A stretch of DNA of 64,000 nt from Acidobacteriota bacterium (GTDB lineage Bacteria; Acidobacteriota; Vicinamibacteria; Vicinamibacterales; UBA2999). Made by a program: the position numbers and the translations under genes. Shown one piece after another: positions 9,265-19,100 of the stretch. The notes under the pieces are model-generated. The model did no database searches, was not told the DNA's origin, and saw only the letters and a list, made by a program, of their open reading frames with translations. How positions within the stretch are numbered: the stretch's first letter is position 1; every line of letters begins with the position of its first letter. The stretch spans positions 1 to 64,000 of the forward strand of contig JAUYQQ010000017.1 of NCBI GenBank assembly GCA_030697165.1, written 5' to 3'.

Positions 9265-9404
9265 GGCCTCAGCTCCTGGGATGGTGATATCCCCGTAAAG
9301 GAGCATCAAATATGCCAAGAAAATGGCTCGAAAATCGGTAATTTCTGACCACAACCTCAGGAATAATCCCCGCGACCGGCCGCATTTTCGGCGGGTCGTA
9401 TGGC

Positions 9405-10586
9405 ATGCGGTGTGCATCTGTTGGCAGTGTGATTCGCACCTGCGTGGTTGTCTTTACGGTTGGGCTGGCGCTCTCCGGATGCGCCAGTGGCCGCTTTGGT
9501 CCGCCGCCGGAAATCAAGGCGCCCGGAGGGCCGCGCACGCTCAAGCAGTTGAGCGTCGAAGAGCGCCGCGCGGTGATGGAGCGCGCGCGCGTCTGGCAGT
9601 CGGTCAACACCTCGTCGCTCGATTTGATCAAGGGCCCGGCACTGCCCGCCGCCGAGCGCGTCGGCGCAGAGACCACCTGCACCTACGTGCATCCTGACGA
9701 ACCGCTGTCTGGCAACACGCCAAAGTTTCAGTGCGCCATCGCCAAGGGCGACGAGGTGAAGGTGAAGTACGGGCAGGCCAACGGCGAGGTCTACGCCGAG
9801 GTCGCGGCGAGCCGGCTGCTCTGGGCACTGGGGTTCAAGGCCGACACGATGCTGCCGACGCGCGTCACCTGCATCAATTGCCCGGTCGATCCGTTTGCCG
9901 TCGGCGCCAGCGACTGGCGCAGCAAGCCGCCTACCGATGTCGCGACGCGCGTGTTCGATCCGGCCGTGATCGAGCGCGACCTTCGCGGCAAGAAGGTGGC
10001 GGTGCCTGGCTACGAAGGCTGGGCGTGGCCCGAGCTGGATCAGGTCCGCCCACGCGAAGGCGGCGCCACGCGCGCACACCTGGATGCGTTGAAGCTGCTC
10101 GCCGTGTTCATCCAGCATTCCGACTCGAAGCCGGATCAGCAGGAGCTCGTGTGCGAACAGGGCCGCACCCGGAAAGACGCCGAGGGCAACGAGACCTGTC
10201 CGGCGGCGTGGCTGGTGATCAAGGACCTGGGCGCGACCTTCGGTAAGGCGACCCGCCTCAACAGTAGCAAAATGATCCTTGCCGATTGGGACAGCGCCGG
10301 TGTCTGGAAGGCGGGACAGCGCTGCATCGGCGACCTGCCGCGCTCGCTCACCGGCAGCCTCGAGGATCCCCGCATCAGCGAAGCGGGACGCCGTTTCCTG
10401 TCGCGCCGGCTCGCGATGCTCAGCGATCGGCAGATCCGCGACCTGTTCACCGTGTCGCAGATCGAGAAGCGCGGGGAAGAGATCACCGGGGCCGATGGCC
10501 GCAGGCGCAAGGTGACCGTCGCCGACTGGGTTCGCGTGTTCAAGCGCAAGCGTAGCGAGATTGCTGCCGTCCAGTGCCAAGCGTAG
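9405..10586 (+). CDS. Predicted lipoprotein of unknown function
   Basis: A protein of up to 393 residues with a lipobox (LALSGCAS, Cys near residue 26), so it should be a lipid-anchored periplasmic or outer-membrane protein. GTG at 9429 is an alternative start giving a more typical signal peptide. The mature part has a pattern (VKYGQANGEVYAEVAASRLLWALGF, about 115-139) faintly like the nucleotide-binding lobe of HipA/atypical kinases, and a CINCP motif near 163. The resemblance is only suggestive. It lies 15 bases upstream of nrfHA on the same strand and could be co-transcribed with it. I do not recognise the family. Confidence 0.7.
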   Translation: MRCASVGSVIRTCVVVFTVGLALSGCASGRFGPPPEIKAPGGPRTLKQLSVEERRAVMERARVWQSVNTSSLDLIKGPALPAAERVGAETTCTYVHPDEPLSGNTPKFQCAIAKGDEVKVKYGQANGEVYAEVAASRLLWALGFKADTMLPTRVTCINCPVDPFAVGASDWRSKPPTDVATRVFDPAVIERDLRGKKVAVPGYEGWAWPELDQVRPREGGATRAHLDALKLLAVFIQHSDSKPDQQELVCEQGRTRKDAEGNETCPAAWLVIKDLGATFGKATRLNSSKMILADWDSAGVWKAGQRCIGDLPRSLTGSLEDPRISEAGRRFLSRRLAMLSDRQIRDLFTVSQIEKRGEEITGADGRRRKVTVADWVRVFKRKRSEIAAVQCQA

Positions 10587-10601
10587 TAGATTAGACATCC
10601 C

Positions 10602-11057
10602 ATGACACGATTCCGGGTTGCGATTGTGGCTGCCCTTCTCCTTGGCGTCACACTCGGCATCGGCACGTACACGTTCGTCTACGCCAAGGGCTACTCCTAC
10701 CTCACTAACGACCCGGCGGCGTGCGCCAACTGCCACATCATGGGCGACCACTTCGCCGCATGGCAGCGCTCGAGTCATCGGTCGGTCGCGGTTTGCAACG
10801 ACTGCCACACGCCCGCGGGGCTGGTGCCGAAATACATCACCAAGGCGCAAAACGGTTTCTGGCACTCGTTCTACTTCACCACCGGCGGCTATCCGGATCC
10901 GCTGCGCATCACGCCGCGCAATCACGACATCACCGAGCAGTCGTGCCGCAAGTGCCATACCGAGCTGACCTCCTCGATTGACCGCGCCCACAGCAACACT
11001 GGCAAGGGCGGCGTGACGTGCACGTCGTGCCACAACGAAGTAGGACACATCGAATGA
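10602..11057 (+). CDS. nrfH: NrfH-type tetraheme cytochrome c, quinol dehydrogenase
   Basis: A 151-residue NapC/NirT-family protein with one N-terminal membrane anchor (about 5-27) and four heme motifs: CANCH (about 42), CNDCH, CRKCH and CTSCH. In the Nrf complex it takes electrons from menaquinol and passes them to NrfA in the periplasm. Its stop codon overlaps the NrfA start (ATGA), which is typical of nrfHA operons and implies coupled translation. Confidence 0.93.
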   Translation: MTRFRVAIVAALLLGVTLGIGTYTFVYAKGYSYLTNDPAACANCHIMGDHFAAWQRSSHRSVAVCNDCHTPAGLVPKYITKAQNGFWHSFYFTTGGYPDPLRITPRNHDITEQSCRKCHTELTSSIDRAHSNTGKGGVTCTSCHNEVGHIE

Positions 11058-12439
11058 AGCGACTCATTTCCGTCCCCATCGCCGTCGCCTTGTTGTCGGC
11101 CGCCGCGGCCGTTCTCGTGACGGCGCTGTTGGTCAACATCTTCACGCGGCAGCAGGAGGCGCAGACGCCGTTCTTCACCGTCGTGCAGCTCGACGACGAG
11201 ACCGAGGATCCGGCAGTGTGGGGCCGGAACTTTCCCATGCAGTACGACAGCTACCTCCGGACGGTGGACCAGGTGCGCACGCGCTACGGCGGCAGCGAGG
11301 CGGTGCCGCGCACGCCCACCCAGGCCGACCCGCGCAGCATCGTCGCCCAGTCGCGGCTGGAAGAGGATCCGCGGCTCAAGACCATGTGGGCCGGCTATGC
11401 GTTTGCCACCGACTTCCGCGAGGAGCGGGGCCACGCGTACATGCTCGATGACCAGACCTATACCGAGCGGCAAGGCGTCACGCAGCAGCCGGGCACCTGC
11501 ATGCACTGCCACGCGTCGGTGTATGTGCCGTACAAGAAGCTGGGTGGCGGCGATCTGATCAAGGGCTTCGAGGTGATGAACCAGATGAAGTACCAGGAGG
11601 CGCGCACCAAGGTGACGCATCCGGTGGCGTGCATCGATTGCCACGATCCCGCGACCATGCAGTTGCGGATCACCCGTCCCGGCTTCATGGAGGGCATCGT
11701 CAAGGTGAAGGCGGCGCGGGGGATCAAGGACTATGACGTCAATCGCGACGCCACGGCGCAGGAGATGCGCACGTTTGTGTGCGGACAATGCCACGTCGAG
11801 TACTACTTCAAGGGCCCCGAGAAGCGGCTGACCTATCCCTGGGACAAGGGCCTGAAGGCCGACGAGATTCTCGCGTATTACGAAGAGAACGGCTTCAAGG
11901 ACTGGACGCACGCCGAGTCGGGCGCACCGGCGCTCAAGGCGCAGCATCCCGAGTTCGAGCTGTGGAGCCAGGGCATTCACGCGAAGTCGGGCGTGACCTG
12001 CGCCGATTGTCACATGCCGTACCAGCGCGTCGGTGCCATGAAGATCAGTGATCACCACGTCCGCAGTCCGCTGCTGAACATCAATCGCGCGTGCCAGACG
12101 TGTCATCGCTGGTCGGAAGAGGATCTGCGCCAGCGCGTCGAGACCATCCAGGATCGCACCTACAGCGTGCGCAACATCGCGATGGATGCGCTGATGGCGC
12201 TGATCGCCGACATCAAGACCGCAAAAGCCGCCGGCGCCACCGACGCGGAACTGGAAGCGCCGCGGCGTCAGCAGCGGCGCGGCCAGTTCCTGCTGGACTT
12301 TATCGAAGCCGAGAACTCCATGGGCTTCCATGCCGACCAGGAAGCCATGCGCGTGCTGGCGCTGTCGCTCGACGAGACGCGCCGCGGGCAAGCGGTGCTG
12401 CCCGGCAGCAAGTCCACCGCGGGCGCCGGCGGGCGGTAA
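11054..12439 (+). CDS. nrfA: Ammonia-forming cytochrome c nitrite reductase NrfA, CxxCH variant
   Basis: A 461-residue periplasmic pentaheme enzyme that reduces nitrite to ammonium with six electrons. An N-terminal hydrophobic segment (about 5-29) serves as signal or anchor. Five heme motifs are visible in order: CMHCH, CIDCH, CGQCH, CADCH and CQTCH. The first, the catalytic heme, is CxxCH instead of the classical CxxCK; such NrfA clades are known. The diagnostic KxQH motif is present (KAQHPEFELWSQGIH), as is the conserved CADCHMPY. The ATG at 11054 overlaps the nrfH stop. With nrfH it forms a complete dissimilatory ammonification module. The maturation proteins are not in the window. Confidence 0.93.
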   Translation: MKRLISVPIAVALLSAAAAVLVTALLVNIFTRQQEAQTPFFTVVQLDDETEDPAVWGRNFPMQYDSYLRTVDQVRTRYGGSEAVPRTPTQADPRSIVAQSRLEEDPRLKTMWAGYAFATDFREERGHAYMLDDQTYTERQGVTQQPGTCMHCHASVYVPYKKLGGGDLIKGFEVMNQMKYQEARTKVTHPVACIDCHDPATMQLRITRPGFMEGIVKVKAARGIKDYDVNRDATAQEMRTFVCGQCHVEYYFKGPEKRLTYPWDKGLKADEILAYYEENGFKDWTHAESGAPALKAQHPEFELWSQGIHAKSGVTCADCHMPYQRVGAMKISDHHVRSPLLNINRACQTCHRWSEEDLRQRVETIQDRTYSVRNIAMDALMALIADIKTAKAAGATDAELEAPRRQQRRGQFLLDFIEAENSMGFHADQEAMRVLALSLDETRRGQAVLPGSKSTAGAGGR

Positions 12440-12500
12440 AAAGGGACCTGCTCCCCTTTTACGGTTTGCGTAAGCGAATGGATGATTGGGGTCAGGCCCC
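12438..12500. repeat. Two dispersed hairpin repeats downstream of nrfA
   Basis: The stretch after nrfA holds AAAAGGGACCTGCTCCCCTTTT (12439-12460, first two and last two bases pair around a GGG/CCC stem) and GGGGTCAGGCCCC (12488-12500). The first begins at the nrfA stop and could act as a terminator. The second is a member of the GGGGTCAG family also seen at 16114. Confidence 0.6.
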
Positions 12501-12552
12501 CATTCTCATCCTCCTGAACTATTGACCCGCTGGAGCCGATAACTCCACGGAC

Positions 12553-13647
12553 ATGCCTCGTAACGCCGAAGTGATCCGCCAGTGGAAGCTGCTGCTTCAC
12601 CTCGACGGCCTGGCCCACGGCCGTGCCGTCGACGAACTGGCTGCCGAACTGGGCGTCAACAAGCGAACCGTTTGGCGCGACCTCGCGGCCCTGCAAGAGG
12701 CTGGCTTCCCCCTCGTCGACGCCAAGCGTGACCGCAAGACCGTGTGGCGGGTGATGCAGTTGCCGCTCAAGTCGCTGACCGACGCCGGCCTGTCGGTCAC
12801 CGAGGTGTGCTCGCTCTACATGAGCCGCGCCCTGCTGCTGACGCTCACCGGCTCGCCGTTCGAGGCCGGCCTCAACTCGCTGCTGAAGAAAGTGCAGCGC
12901 GCCCTGTCGCCGAAGAGCCGCCAGTTCCTCGACGAGCTCCCCAACGTCGTGCGCGTCAGGCCCGAGCCGCGAAAGAATGTGTCGGCCGGCTACAACGAGA
13001 TGGTGGCCAAGATCATCGAGGCCTCCACCCGGCGCAAGGCGGCCGAGATGCGCTACTTCTCCGTCAGCAGCAACCGGCAAAAGGACTACGTCGTTCATCC
13101 GTATGTCGTCGAGTACTCGGATGGCGGCCTGTACCTGCGCGCCTACGTGCCCGAGTACGACGAGGTCCGGATGTTCGCGGTCGAGCGCATCAAGACCATC
13201 CGCATCACCGAGCAGTCGTTCACGCCCGTCAAGGCGGTGAGCGACGACGACTTCGAGCCGTCGCTTGGCCTGGGCAACGGCAAGCCCGAGCGCGTGATCC
13301 TGGAGTTCTCGGCCCGCGTCGCGCCCTATGTGCGCGAGCGGGTGTGGCACAAGTCCCAGCAGATCGAAGAACTGCCCGACAATGGCTTGCGCCTCGGGTT
13401 GAAGGTGTCACGCGACTGGGCCCTGCACGGCTGGATCCTGAGCTGGGGTCCACACGTGCGCGTCACGGCCCCGGCCTCGCTCGCCCACGAGATCCTCGAC
13501 ATGCTGGACGATGCGCGGGAGTTCTATGTGCCGCGGCTCAAGTTCGAGTCGACGTTCATTCCTCCGGTCGCTTCTTCCGGCGCGCCGTCCCTCCCGCTTC
13601 CCGGGAATGGGCGATCCGGTAAGCGTCGAAGTGCCGCCCCTTCATAG
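12553..13647 (+). CDS. WYL-domain transcriptional regulator with N-terminal HTH
   Basis: A 364-residue regulator of the DeoR/PafC-like class. Residues 1-60 form a winged helix-turn-helix (LAAELGVNKRTVWRDLAALQ), residues about 130-220 the WYL domain, and residues 240-330 the WCX extension. The family senses nucleic-acid-type or small-molecule ligands and often controls DNA-damage or defence genes. No obvious target operator was found. Its last 92 bases overlap the 3' end of the convergent VWA gene, so the two transcripts are antisense to each other at their ends. Confidence 0.85.
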   Translation: MPRNAEVIRQWKLLLHLDGLAHGRAVDELAAELGVNKRTVWRDLAALQEAGFPLVDAKRDRKTVWRVMQLPLKSLTDAGLSVTEVCSLYMSRALLLTLTGSPFEAGLNSLLKKVQRALSPKSRQFLDELPNVVRVRPEPRKNVSAGYNEMVAKIIEASTRRKAAEMRYFSVSSNRQKDYVVHPYVVEYSDGGLYLRAYVPEYDEVRMFAVERIKTIRITEQSFTPVKAVSDDDFEPSLGLGNGKPERVILEFSARVAPYVRERVWHKSQQIEELPDNGLRLGLKVSRDWALHGWILSWGPHVRVTAPASLAHEILDMLDDAREFYVPRLKFESTFIPPVASSGAPSLPLPGNGRSGKRRSAAPS

Positions 13648-14875
13648 CCAGCGGCGTCATCACCTCGGCGAACGCGACTTCGTCGTGATGTAACTGGTCG
13701 ATCAGCGCCAGCACGCCTTTGTCACCCGGCGCCATGGCGCGCAGGTCGTCAACCATCTCTCGCAAGATCCGCTTGGCCGCGTCGAAGTCGCCGCGCCGAT
13801 TCGCCGCCAGCGCCGTTGAGCGGGCCCGTTCGGCGAGCATGGCGGCCACGGCCAGGCGGACGTCCCGGTTCACGGGCTGGTTCCTGTCTTCCAGCGCCGC
13901 CACCGACCGCCACGTCACGGGCACTGGCTCAGCGAACAGCACGTGATCGCGATCCGACACCCGGCACTGCACGCCGAGTTGCGCGCCTTCGGGAGACGCG
14001 CCCTTGAAGGCCACGGCGACAATCAGCACCAGCTCCTGATCGGCCACCAGGTCGCCGCACTGCACGCGGAGCCGGCCGTCGGCCTGCCCTGACGGCAGTT
14101 CGTTCAGGACCATGGCCTCGACGCCGGGGTCGCACGCCACCTCGAACACCACCTCGCGTGCCACCACTTCCAGCGTTTCGCCCAGCTCACTGGCAAACAG
14201 GTCTGGAATCTGCTTCGCCTTCTCGATGAAGTAGAAGTGGCCGCCGCCCTCGGTGGCGAGGCGCGACAGCAGCTCCTCGTCAAAGTCGGCGCCCACACCA
14301 AACGTCGACGTCACGATGCCCTCTTGGCGCAGTCGGGACGCTGACGCGATCATCTCACCGTGATCGACCACGCCGTGGTTCGCGAGGCCGTCGGTCAGGA
14401 GCAGCACCTTCGACAACGCGCCACGCGGCTCCGCGGCTCGGGCCAGTTCGGCGCCACGCAGCCAGCCCCCATGCAGGTCGGTTGACCCCCGCGCATCCAC
14501 CGATTTCAAGCGCTTGGTTGCCAGCGCCTTGGCTTCGGGCGTCGCCGGCGTGCGGTCCAGCACGGTCGTGACCTGTTCGTCGTAACACACCACGCCGAGA
14601 TGGTCGTCTGGCTTCAGCAATCGGATCGCGTGGGTGACCGCCTCGCGGGCCATGGTCAGCTTGTTGCCGTCCATGGAGCCGGAGCGGTCGAGCACGAGGG
14701 CCACGTCCACCGGCGTACGAACCGCGCCGGCGGCCTTTGGCGGCGGTGGAGCGCTGATCAGCACGTGGAGGTAGCGGACGGTCGGAGTGTTGGGGGGAAC
14801 GAGCGCGCGATCGGGTTGGAGATGCATGACCCCAGTGTCGGTGACGACTGCGACACCCAGGGTCACACTGAGCAC
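13556..14875 (-). CDS. VWA-domain protein
   Basis: A 439-residue protein. A von Willebrand A domain (about 55-225) has a complete MIDAS motif (LDRSGSMDG, with STD and LTDG further on), so it should bind a divalent cation. A beta-rich domain follows (about 235-340), then a helical tail. This layout matches soluble VWA proteins of the inter-alpha-trypsin/YfbK-like kind. No signal peptide is evident, so it is probably cytoplasmic. Its 3' end overlaps the WYL regulator gene. The function is unknown. Confidence 0.82.
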   Translation of the reverse strand: MLSVTLGVAVVTDTGVMHLQPDRALVPPNTPTVRYLHVLISAPPPPKAAGAVRTPVDVALVLDRSGSMDGNKLTMAREAVTHAIRLLKPDDHLGVVCYDEQVTTVLDRTPATPEAKALATKRLKSVDARGSTDLHGGWLRGAELARAAEPRGALSKVLLLTDGLANHGVVDHGEMIASASRLRQEGIVTSTFGVGADFDEELLSRLATEGGGHFYFIEKAKQIPDLFASELGETLEVVAREVVFEVACDPGVEAMVLNELPSGQADGRLRVQCGDLVADQELVLIVAVAFKGASPEGAQLGVQCRVSDRDHVLFAEPVPVTWRSVAALEDRNQPVNRDVRLAVAAMLAERARSTALAANRRGDFDAAKRILREMVDDLRAMAPGDKGVLALIDQLHHDEVAFAEVMTPLAMKGRHFDAYRIAHSREAGGTARRKKRPEE

Positions 14876-14922
14876 CGGTTCGTAGGAATCGCGAGGCCGG
14901 GCGGGCCCGGCCTCGCGGCCAG

Positions 14923-15507
14923 TCAGAAGCGAACGCCGAACCCGCCATAGACACGGGAGACGTTCATGTCGGATCCGGTGATGCGCATGTACCGATAGCC
15001 GGTATCGATAAACGCCTTGGCACCGGCCGGAATGATCACGCCTCCGCCCAACTCGAAGGCGAACTCGGTCGAAGTCAGCGAGTAACCGATCTCGTCCTCG
15101 ACCAGGCTCGTGATATCGCGACCGGCGTACTCGAACTTGCCGGCGAGGTGGGCCAGACCGGCGCCGGCAATCCCGTAAGGCCGAACAGACCCCTCAGACA
15201 GGCCGAGCCGGACGCCGCTGATGCCGTAAAGGGCCGGCACCGATGCGTTCAGGGAGCTATCCACAAAATTCAAGATGTCTTGAATCTCGCTGGGCATGGC
15301 GTCCTGCATGCGTCCCACCGAGCCGTAGATCTCGGCCACCGGCGCGAGTCGTACGGTGAACTCCCCGGCGAACACAGTGGCGGTCTCAGATTGGAACGTG
15401 ACACCGGCCTGACCGCCAACGGAGCCGCGGTTCTGCGCGGTGGCGGGCGTGGCGGCAAACGTGAAGGCGGCGAGCGAAAGCACAAGTGTTGCAGCGCGAT
15501 AGATCAA
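14923..15507 (-). CDS. Outer-membrane beta-barrel protein (OmpA/OprF-like fold)
   Basis: A 194-residue protein with a signal peptide ending at TPATAQ, alternating beta strands and a terminal aromatic (GGFGVRF), as expected of a small eight-stranded outer-membrane barrel. The start is a TTG at 15507. It was chosen because a perfect AGGAGGG ribosome site lies 6 bases upstream (15514-15520) and the signal peptide begins there; the upstream in-frame extension lacks such a site. The function is unknown. It is divergent from the lipoprotein gene at 15670. Confidence 0.75.
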   Translation of the reverse strand: MIYRAATLVLSLAAFTFAATPATAQNRGSVGGQAGVTFQSETATVFAGEFTVRLAPVAEIYGSVGRMQDAMPSEIQDILNFVDSSLNASVPALYGISGVRLGLSEGSVRPYGIAGAGLAHLAGKFEYAGRDITSLVEDEIGYSLTSTEFAFELGGGVIIPAGAKAFIDTGYRYMRITGSDMNVSRVYGGFGVRF

Positions 15508-15669
15508 AGTGAACCCTCCTGGTGGTGCGGGCGAACGTGCCCACCTCCAGTCCCCATCGTCTGCTGCCACTGCGACGGCTCAGGTCGCAGTTCACACCCG
15601 CAGATCGCCCGCCTTCCTGCGACCCACCCTGTCGCAGGCGGGCGCCACGATTTCTGCGGAGGATAATTG

Positions 15670-16071
15670 ATGAAGGCAGTGATCTTGACCCTGTGTGTTC
15701 TCGCATCTGCGTGTGGTGGCGGGAGCAGCAGCCCGACCGCCCCGTCGGCGACGCCGCAACCTTACAACCAGACCGTTACTGGCACTGTGAGCTCACTGGG
15801 GATTGTGCAGCATCCGCTGAGCATCCCACGGTCCGGCAACATGACACTGACACTGAGCTGGGGCACAACGGCGGACCTGGACCTATACCTGACCAACTCG
15901 TCGTGCAACGCCTACCCGCCGGACTCGTGTCAAATACTGGCGGCCTCCGATGGCGTGGCGGCCACGGAGCGAATCACCCGCACGGTAACATCCGGCGAAA
16001 GTTTCAAGATCTGGGTCGACAGCTTCTCGTTCTCTCCGCAGAACTACACGATCGCGATCTCCATTCAATGA
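15670..16071 (+). CDS. Small lipoprotein with PPC-like beta domain
   Basis: A 133-residue predicted lipoprotein. The signal MKAVILTLCVLASAC ends in a lipobox with Cys at 15, followed by a Gly/Ser/Thr-rich linker. The rest resembles the bacterial pre-peptidase C-terminal (PPC) beta-sandwich (GNMTLTLSWGTTADLDLYL, then FKIWVDSFS and YTIAI). Such domains act as binding or secretion modules. The start ATG at 15670 follows GGAGG by 7 bases. A GGGGTCAG-type repeat directly follows the gene. Confidence 0.75.
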   Translation: MKAVILTLCVLASACGGGSSSPTAPSATPQPYNQTVTGTVSSLGIVQHPLSIPRSGNMTLTLSWGTTADLDLYLTNSSCNAYPPDSCQILAASDGVAATERITRTVTSGESFKIWVDSFSFSPQNYTIAISIQ

Positions 16072-16074
16072 TGC

Positions 16075-16130
16075 AGGTGGGGCCTGACCCCCTTTTTCAC
16101 CAAATGGTGGATTGGGGTCAGACCCCAGTC
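16075..16130. repeat. Paired GGGGTCAG hairpins around a CACCA/TGGTG stem
   Basis: Between convergent genes lie GGTGGGGCCTGACCCCC, then the hairpin CACCAAATGGTG (16099-16110), then TTGGGGTCAGACCCCA (16112-16127). Each GGGG...CCCC copy can fold by itself and the two can pair together. The stop codon of the addA-like gene (16118-16120) lies inside the last copy. The structure could serve as a two-way terminator. Confidence 0.7.
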
Positions 16131-19100
16131 ACACGCGTTTGCACGATCGCCGATGTGACCTTGGCGTCGGTGAACTTCTTCCAGGCATCCGCGTAGGCCT
16201 TCAACTGGTCCGAATACCGCGCCTGGAGCATGGCCGGGCTCACGTCGATGTCGGTCTTGTAGTCGACAATCTTCCAACCATCGCCCGTTCGGTAGACCGA
16301 GTCGATGGTCCCGTTGATCACCTTGGGGACGCCGGCACCGTCCCCGGCGGCCTTGAGGGCAAACGGCACTTCTTCGTGGCACTCGTTCGATGCCTTCGCC
16401 TCCGCCCAGAACTCCTTGCTCGACATGGCCTGCACCGTTGCCACCGCATCATCGATCACCGGCCGCAGGTCGGGCGTCTCCATGGTCATCCACAGCGCCA
16501 GTCGCCTCAGGTCGGCGGCCGTCACGTCCTGGTGCCGCAGGGCGTGTTCAAGCAGCCCGTGGATCAAGCTGCCCCATGCCGTGCCGGCATCGACTCGGCG
16601 GCTTGGAGTATCGGCGGTGATCACGCCCGTCGGGTCGTCCGCCTCAGCCTGCGGCGACGGCCTGGGCAGGTGCTTGGTCTCCGTGCTGACCGTGGCCGCC
16701 GCCCACGACGCTCGCATGGCGTGCAGGTGTCGCTGTTCGGCGTTGGTGACCGCGGCCGCCGCAGCGCCCTTCGACAGATCGACCACCTGCGTGACTGGTG
16801 GACTCGCGATGGCCGGTACGCTCAGCTCCGTCGCCTGGCCGCAGAACTGGTCGAACACTTCCCACGGCCGCCGGCCACCGGCGCTCTTGGCCCACCGGCT
16901 GATCACCAGCATGTCTTTCGCGCGAGTGGCGGCCACGTAAAGCAATCGCTGCTCTTCCGCCTGGATGTACAACAACTCGTCGTCGTGATGCTGATCCCAG
17001 CCCGCAGGCTCGGCCACCACCTTCTCGCCTTTTCCGAACTCGCGCTTGATCTGGAAGTAGCCGTGAGCCTTGTCGGCCTCTCGCACCACGCGGACATCTA
17101 CTCGCGGCGACACACCACTACAGGGATTGGCCAGGAACACCACCGGCGCCTCGAGCCCCTTCGCCTTGTGCAGGTTCATCAACCTGACCACGTCCTCCCG
17201 GCCGGGCTCCAGCGGCAGGGACTCGACATCGCTCGACTCATCCGCGTCGGGCTGCAACGCGTCGGCGGCATCAGCAAGCGTGAAGCCGTCTTCGACGATC
17301 GAGCGGATGCGGTCGACGGCGTGAATGAGGTCGCCGGCTTCGACGCCGCCGGGAGTGGTGGCGGCCAGAGCCAGGTAACCGGTGCGCTCGAGAATGCGCT
17401 CCACGGCCGCCGCAATCGGCATCACCTGGGTCCACCGATGCATCTGCCGCAGCGACGACAATGCCGACGACACGCGACCAATGGCGTCCTGATCGGACTT
17501 CGGAGCCTCGGCGAAGATGCTGAACCAGCCGTCCGCCTGCTTATAGGCGAACAGGTCGCGATCGCTCACGCCGAACAACGGCCCACGCAACACGCCGACG
17601 AGCGACACGCCATCCTGGGGATCGGCGATGGCGCGCAGCAGCAACGCCAGCTGCAGCACCTCCTCCGAGTCGCCAAACGCGCCGGCACCACTCACCTCCA
17701 CTGGAATTTGCTGGTCCTCGAAGGCGCGGGCGTACACCTCCATGTCCTTTTTCTTGCGGAGCAGGATCAGGAAGTCGCCGTAGGTCCGGCGGCCGGCGGC
17801 CACCTCCGCCTGGACAAAGCGCGCCATCGCGGCGGCTTCATGCGCAGCAATATCCGACTTGTCCACGGTGTCGGGCGTCGTCAGCGTGAACAGACCATGC
17901 TGCCCCGTCAGCTTCGTCCGTGCCGGCTCCAGTCGCGCGAACATCGGCGAGTGCGTGGACGGCGTCGCCGGGAACGGCGTCGAGAACACGTCGTTCGCCA
18001 ACTCGCACAGCTCCGAGGCCGAGCGGAAGTTCGACGTGAGCGACACCACCTTGCCGTTGGGCATGCCTTCCAGCCGGGCACGGACTTCGTTGTAGATGTC
18101 GATGTCGGCGCGCCGGAAGCGATAGATCGACTGCTTGGGATCGCCAACGACGAACAGGGCGCCCGGGCGCAGGGCCACGGTCCGCCAGTCGGCCCGGTTC
18201 CCGACTCCCGACTCCCGGCTCCCGTCTGAGGCAAGAAGAATCATGATCTCGGCCTGGACCGGGTCCGTGTCCTGGAACTCGTCCACGAACAGCCAGCGAT
18301 ACTTATCAGCCAGCGCGCGGCGAACATCGGCATTGTTGCGCAACACCCCGGCCGCCAACTGCAACAAGTCGCCGTAGTTCAGCGTGTTCAGCCGGCGGCG
18401 TTCCGCGGCGGCGTAGTCGCGGGCACGTGACAGCAGCGCGACGCTCAGTCGATAGACATACTGGCGCCACGCTTGCAGGAACGGCTCAACGACCTCGGTC
18501 CTGAACGGTTCATGAAGCGCCTTGATCTCTGCGGCAATCTTCTTCTTGGCAGCGGGCTCGTCTGCCCACCAGTACTGGACGATCTTGGGTTCGAAGTCCC
18601 AGGTCTCGAGCAGCGTGACGACCGTGCGCGCCTCGCCGCGATGCATCTGCGCCACGCCCCACTGCCGGCGAAACCTGCCGGCGCACTGCTGGGTCTTGCA
18701 CGTCGTCGCGGGATCAAGTCTCGACGGCAGTCTCTTCTGGAGCGCCGCCCAGAACGCGTCCAGTTTCGCCCACGCGGCCGTGGCGTCAGGGACACCAGCC
18801 GTTCCGCATGGAAACGCCACCTCCTCGTAGAGGCACACCGTATCGAAGGCAGAGTCCAAATCGGCTGGACGGGCGCCGATGTCGAGCATCTCCAGGATCA
18901 GCGGGTCGCCGGCCGACTTCAACTGGCTGCGATAGTCGCGCCAGCTCTGGCGCCGCAGCCGCGTGTCTTCGACCTCGTCCAGCTCCGTGAATCCCGGCGA
19001 CACACCTGCTTCGACCGGACGCTCGCGCAGCAAGTGTGCGCAGAACGAGTGGATGGTGCCGGCGAAGAAGCGCTCGATGTGCGAGAGCGCGGCTCGCACC

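Noticed and set aside
16112-18229. Long plus-strand frame opposite the addA-like gene
   Set aside because: Same reason: biased composition and no motifs, while helicase motifs are clear on the minus strand.
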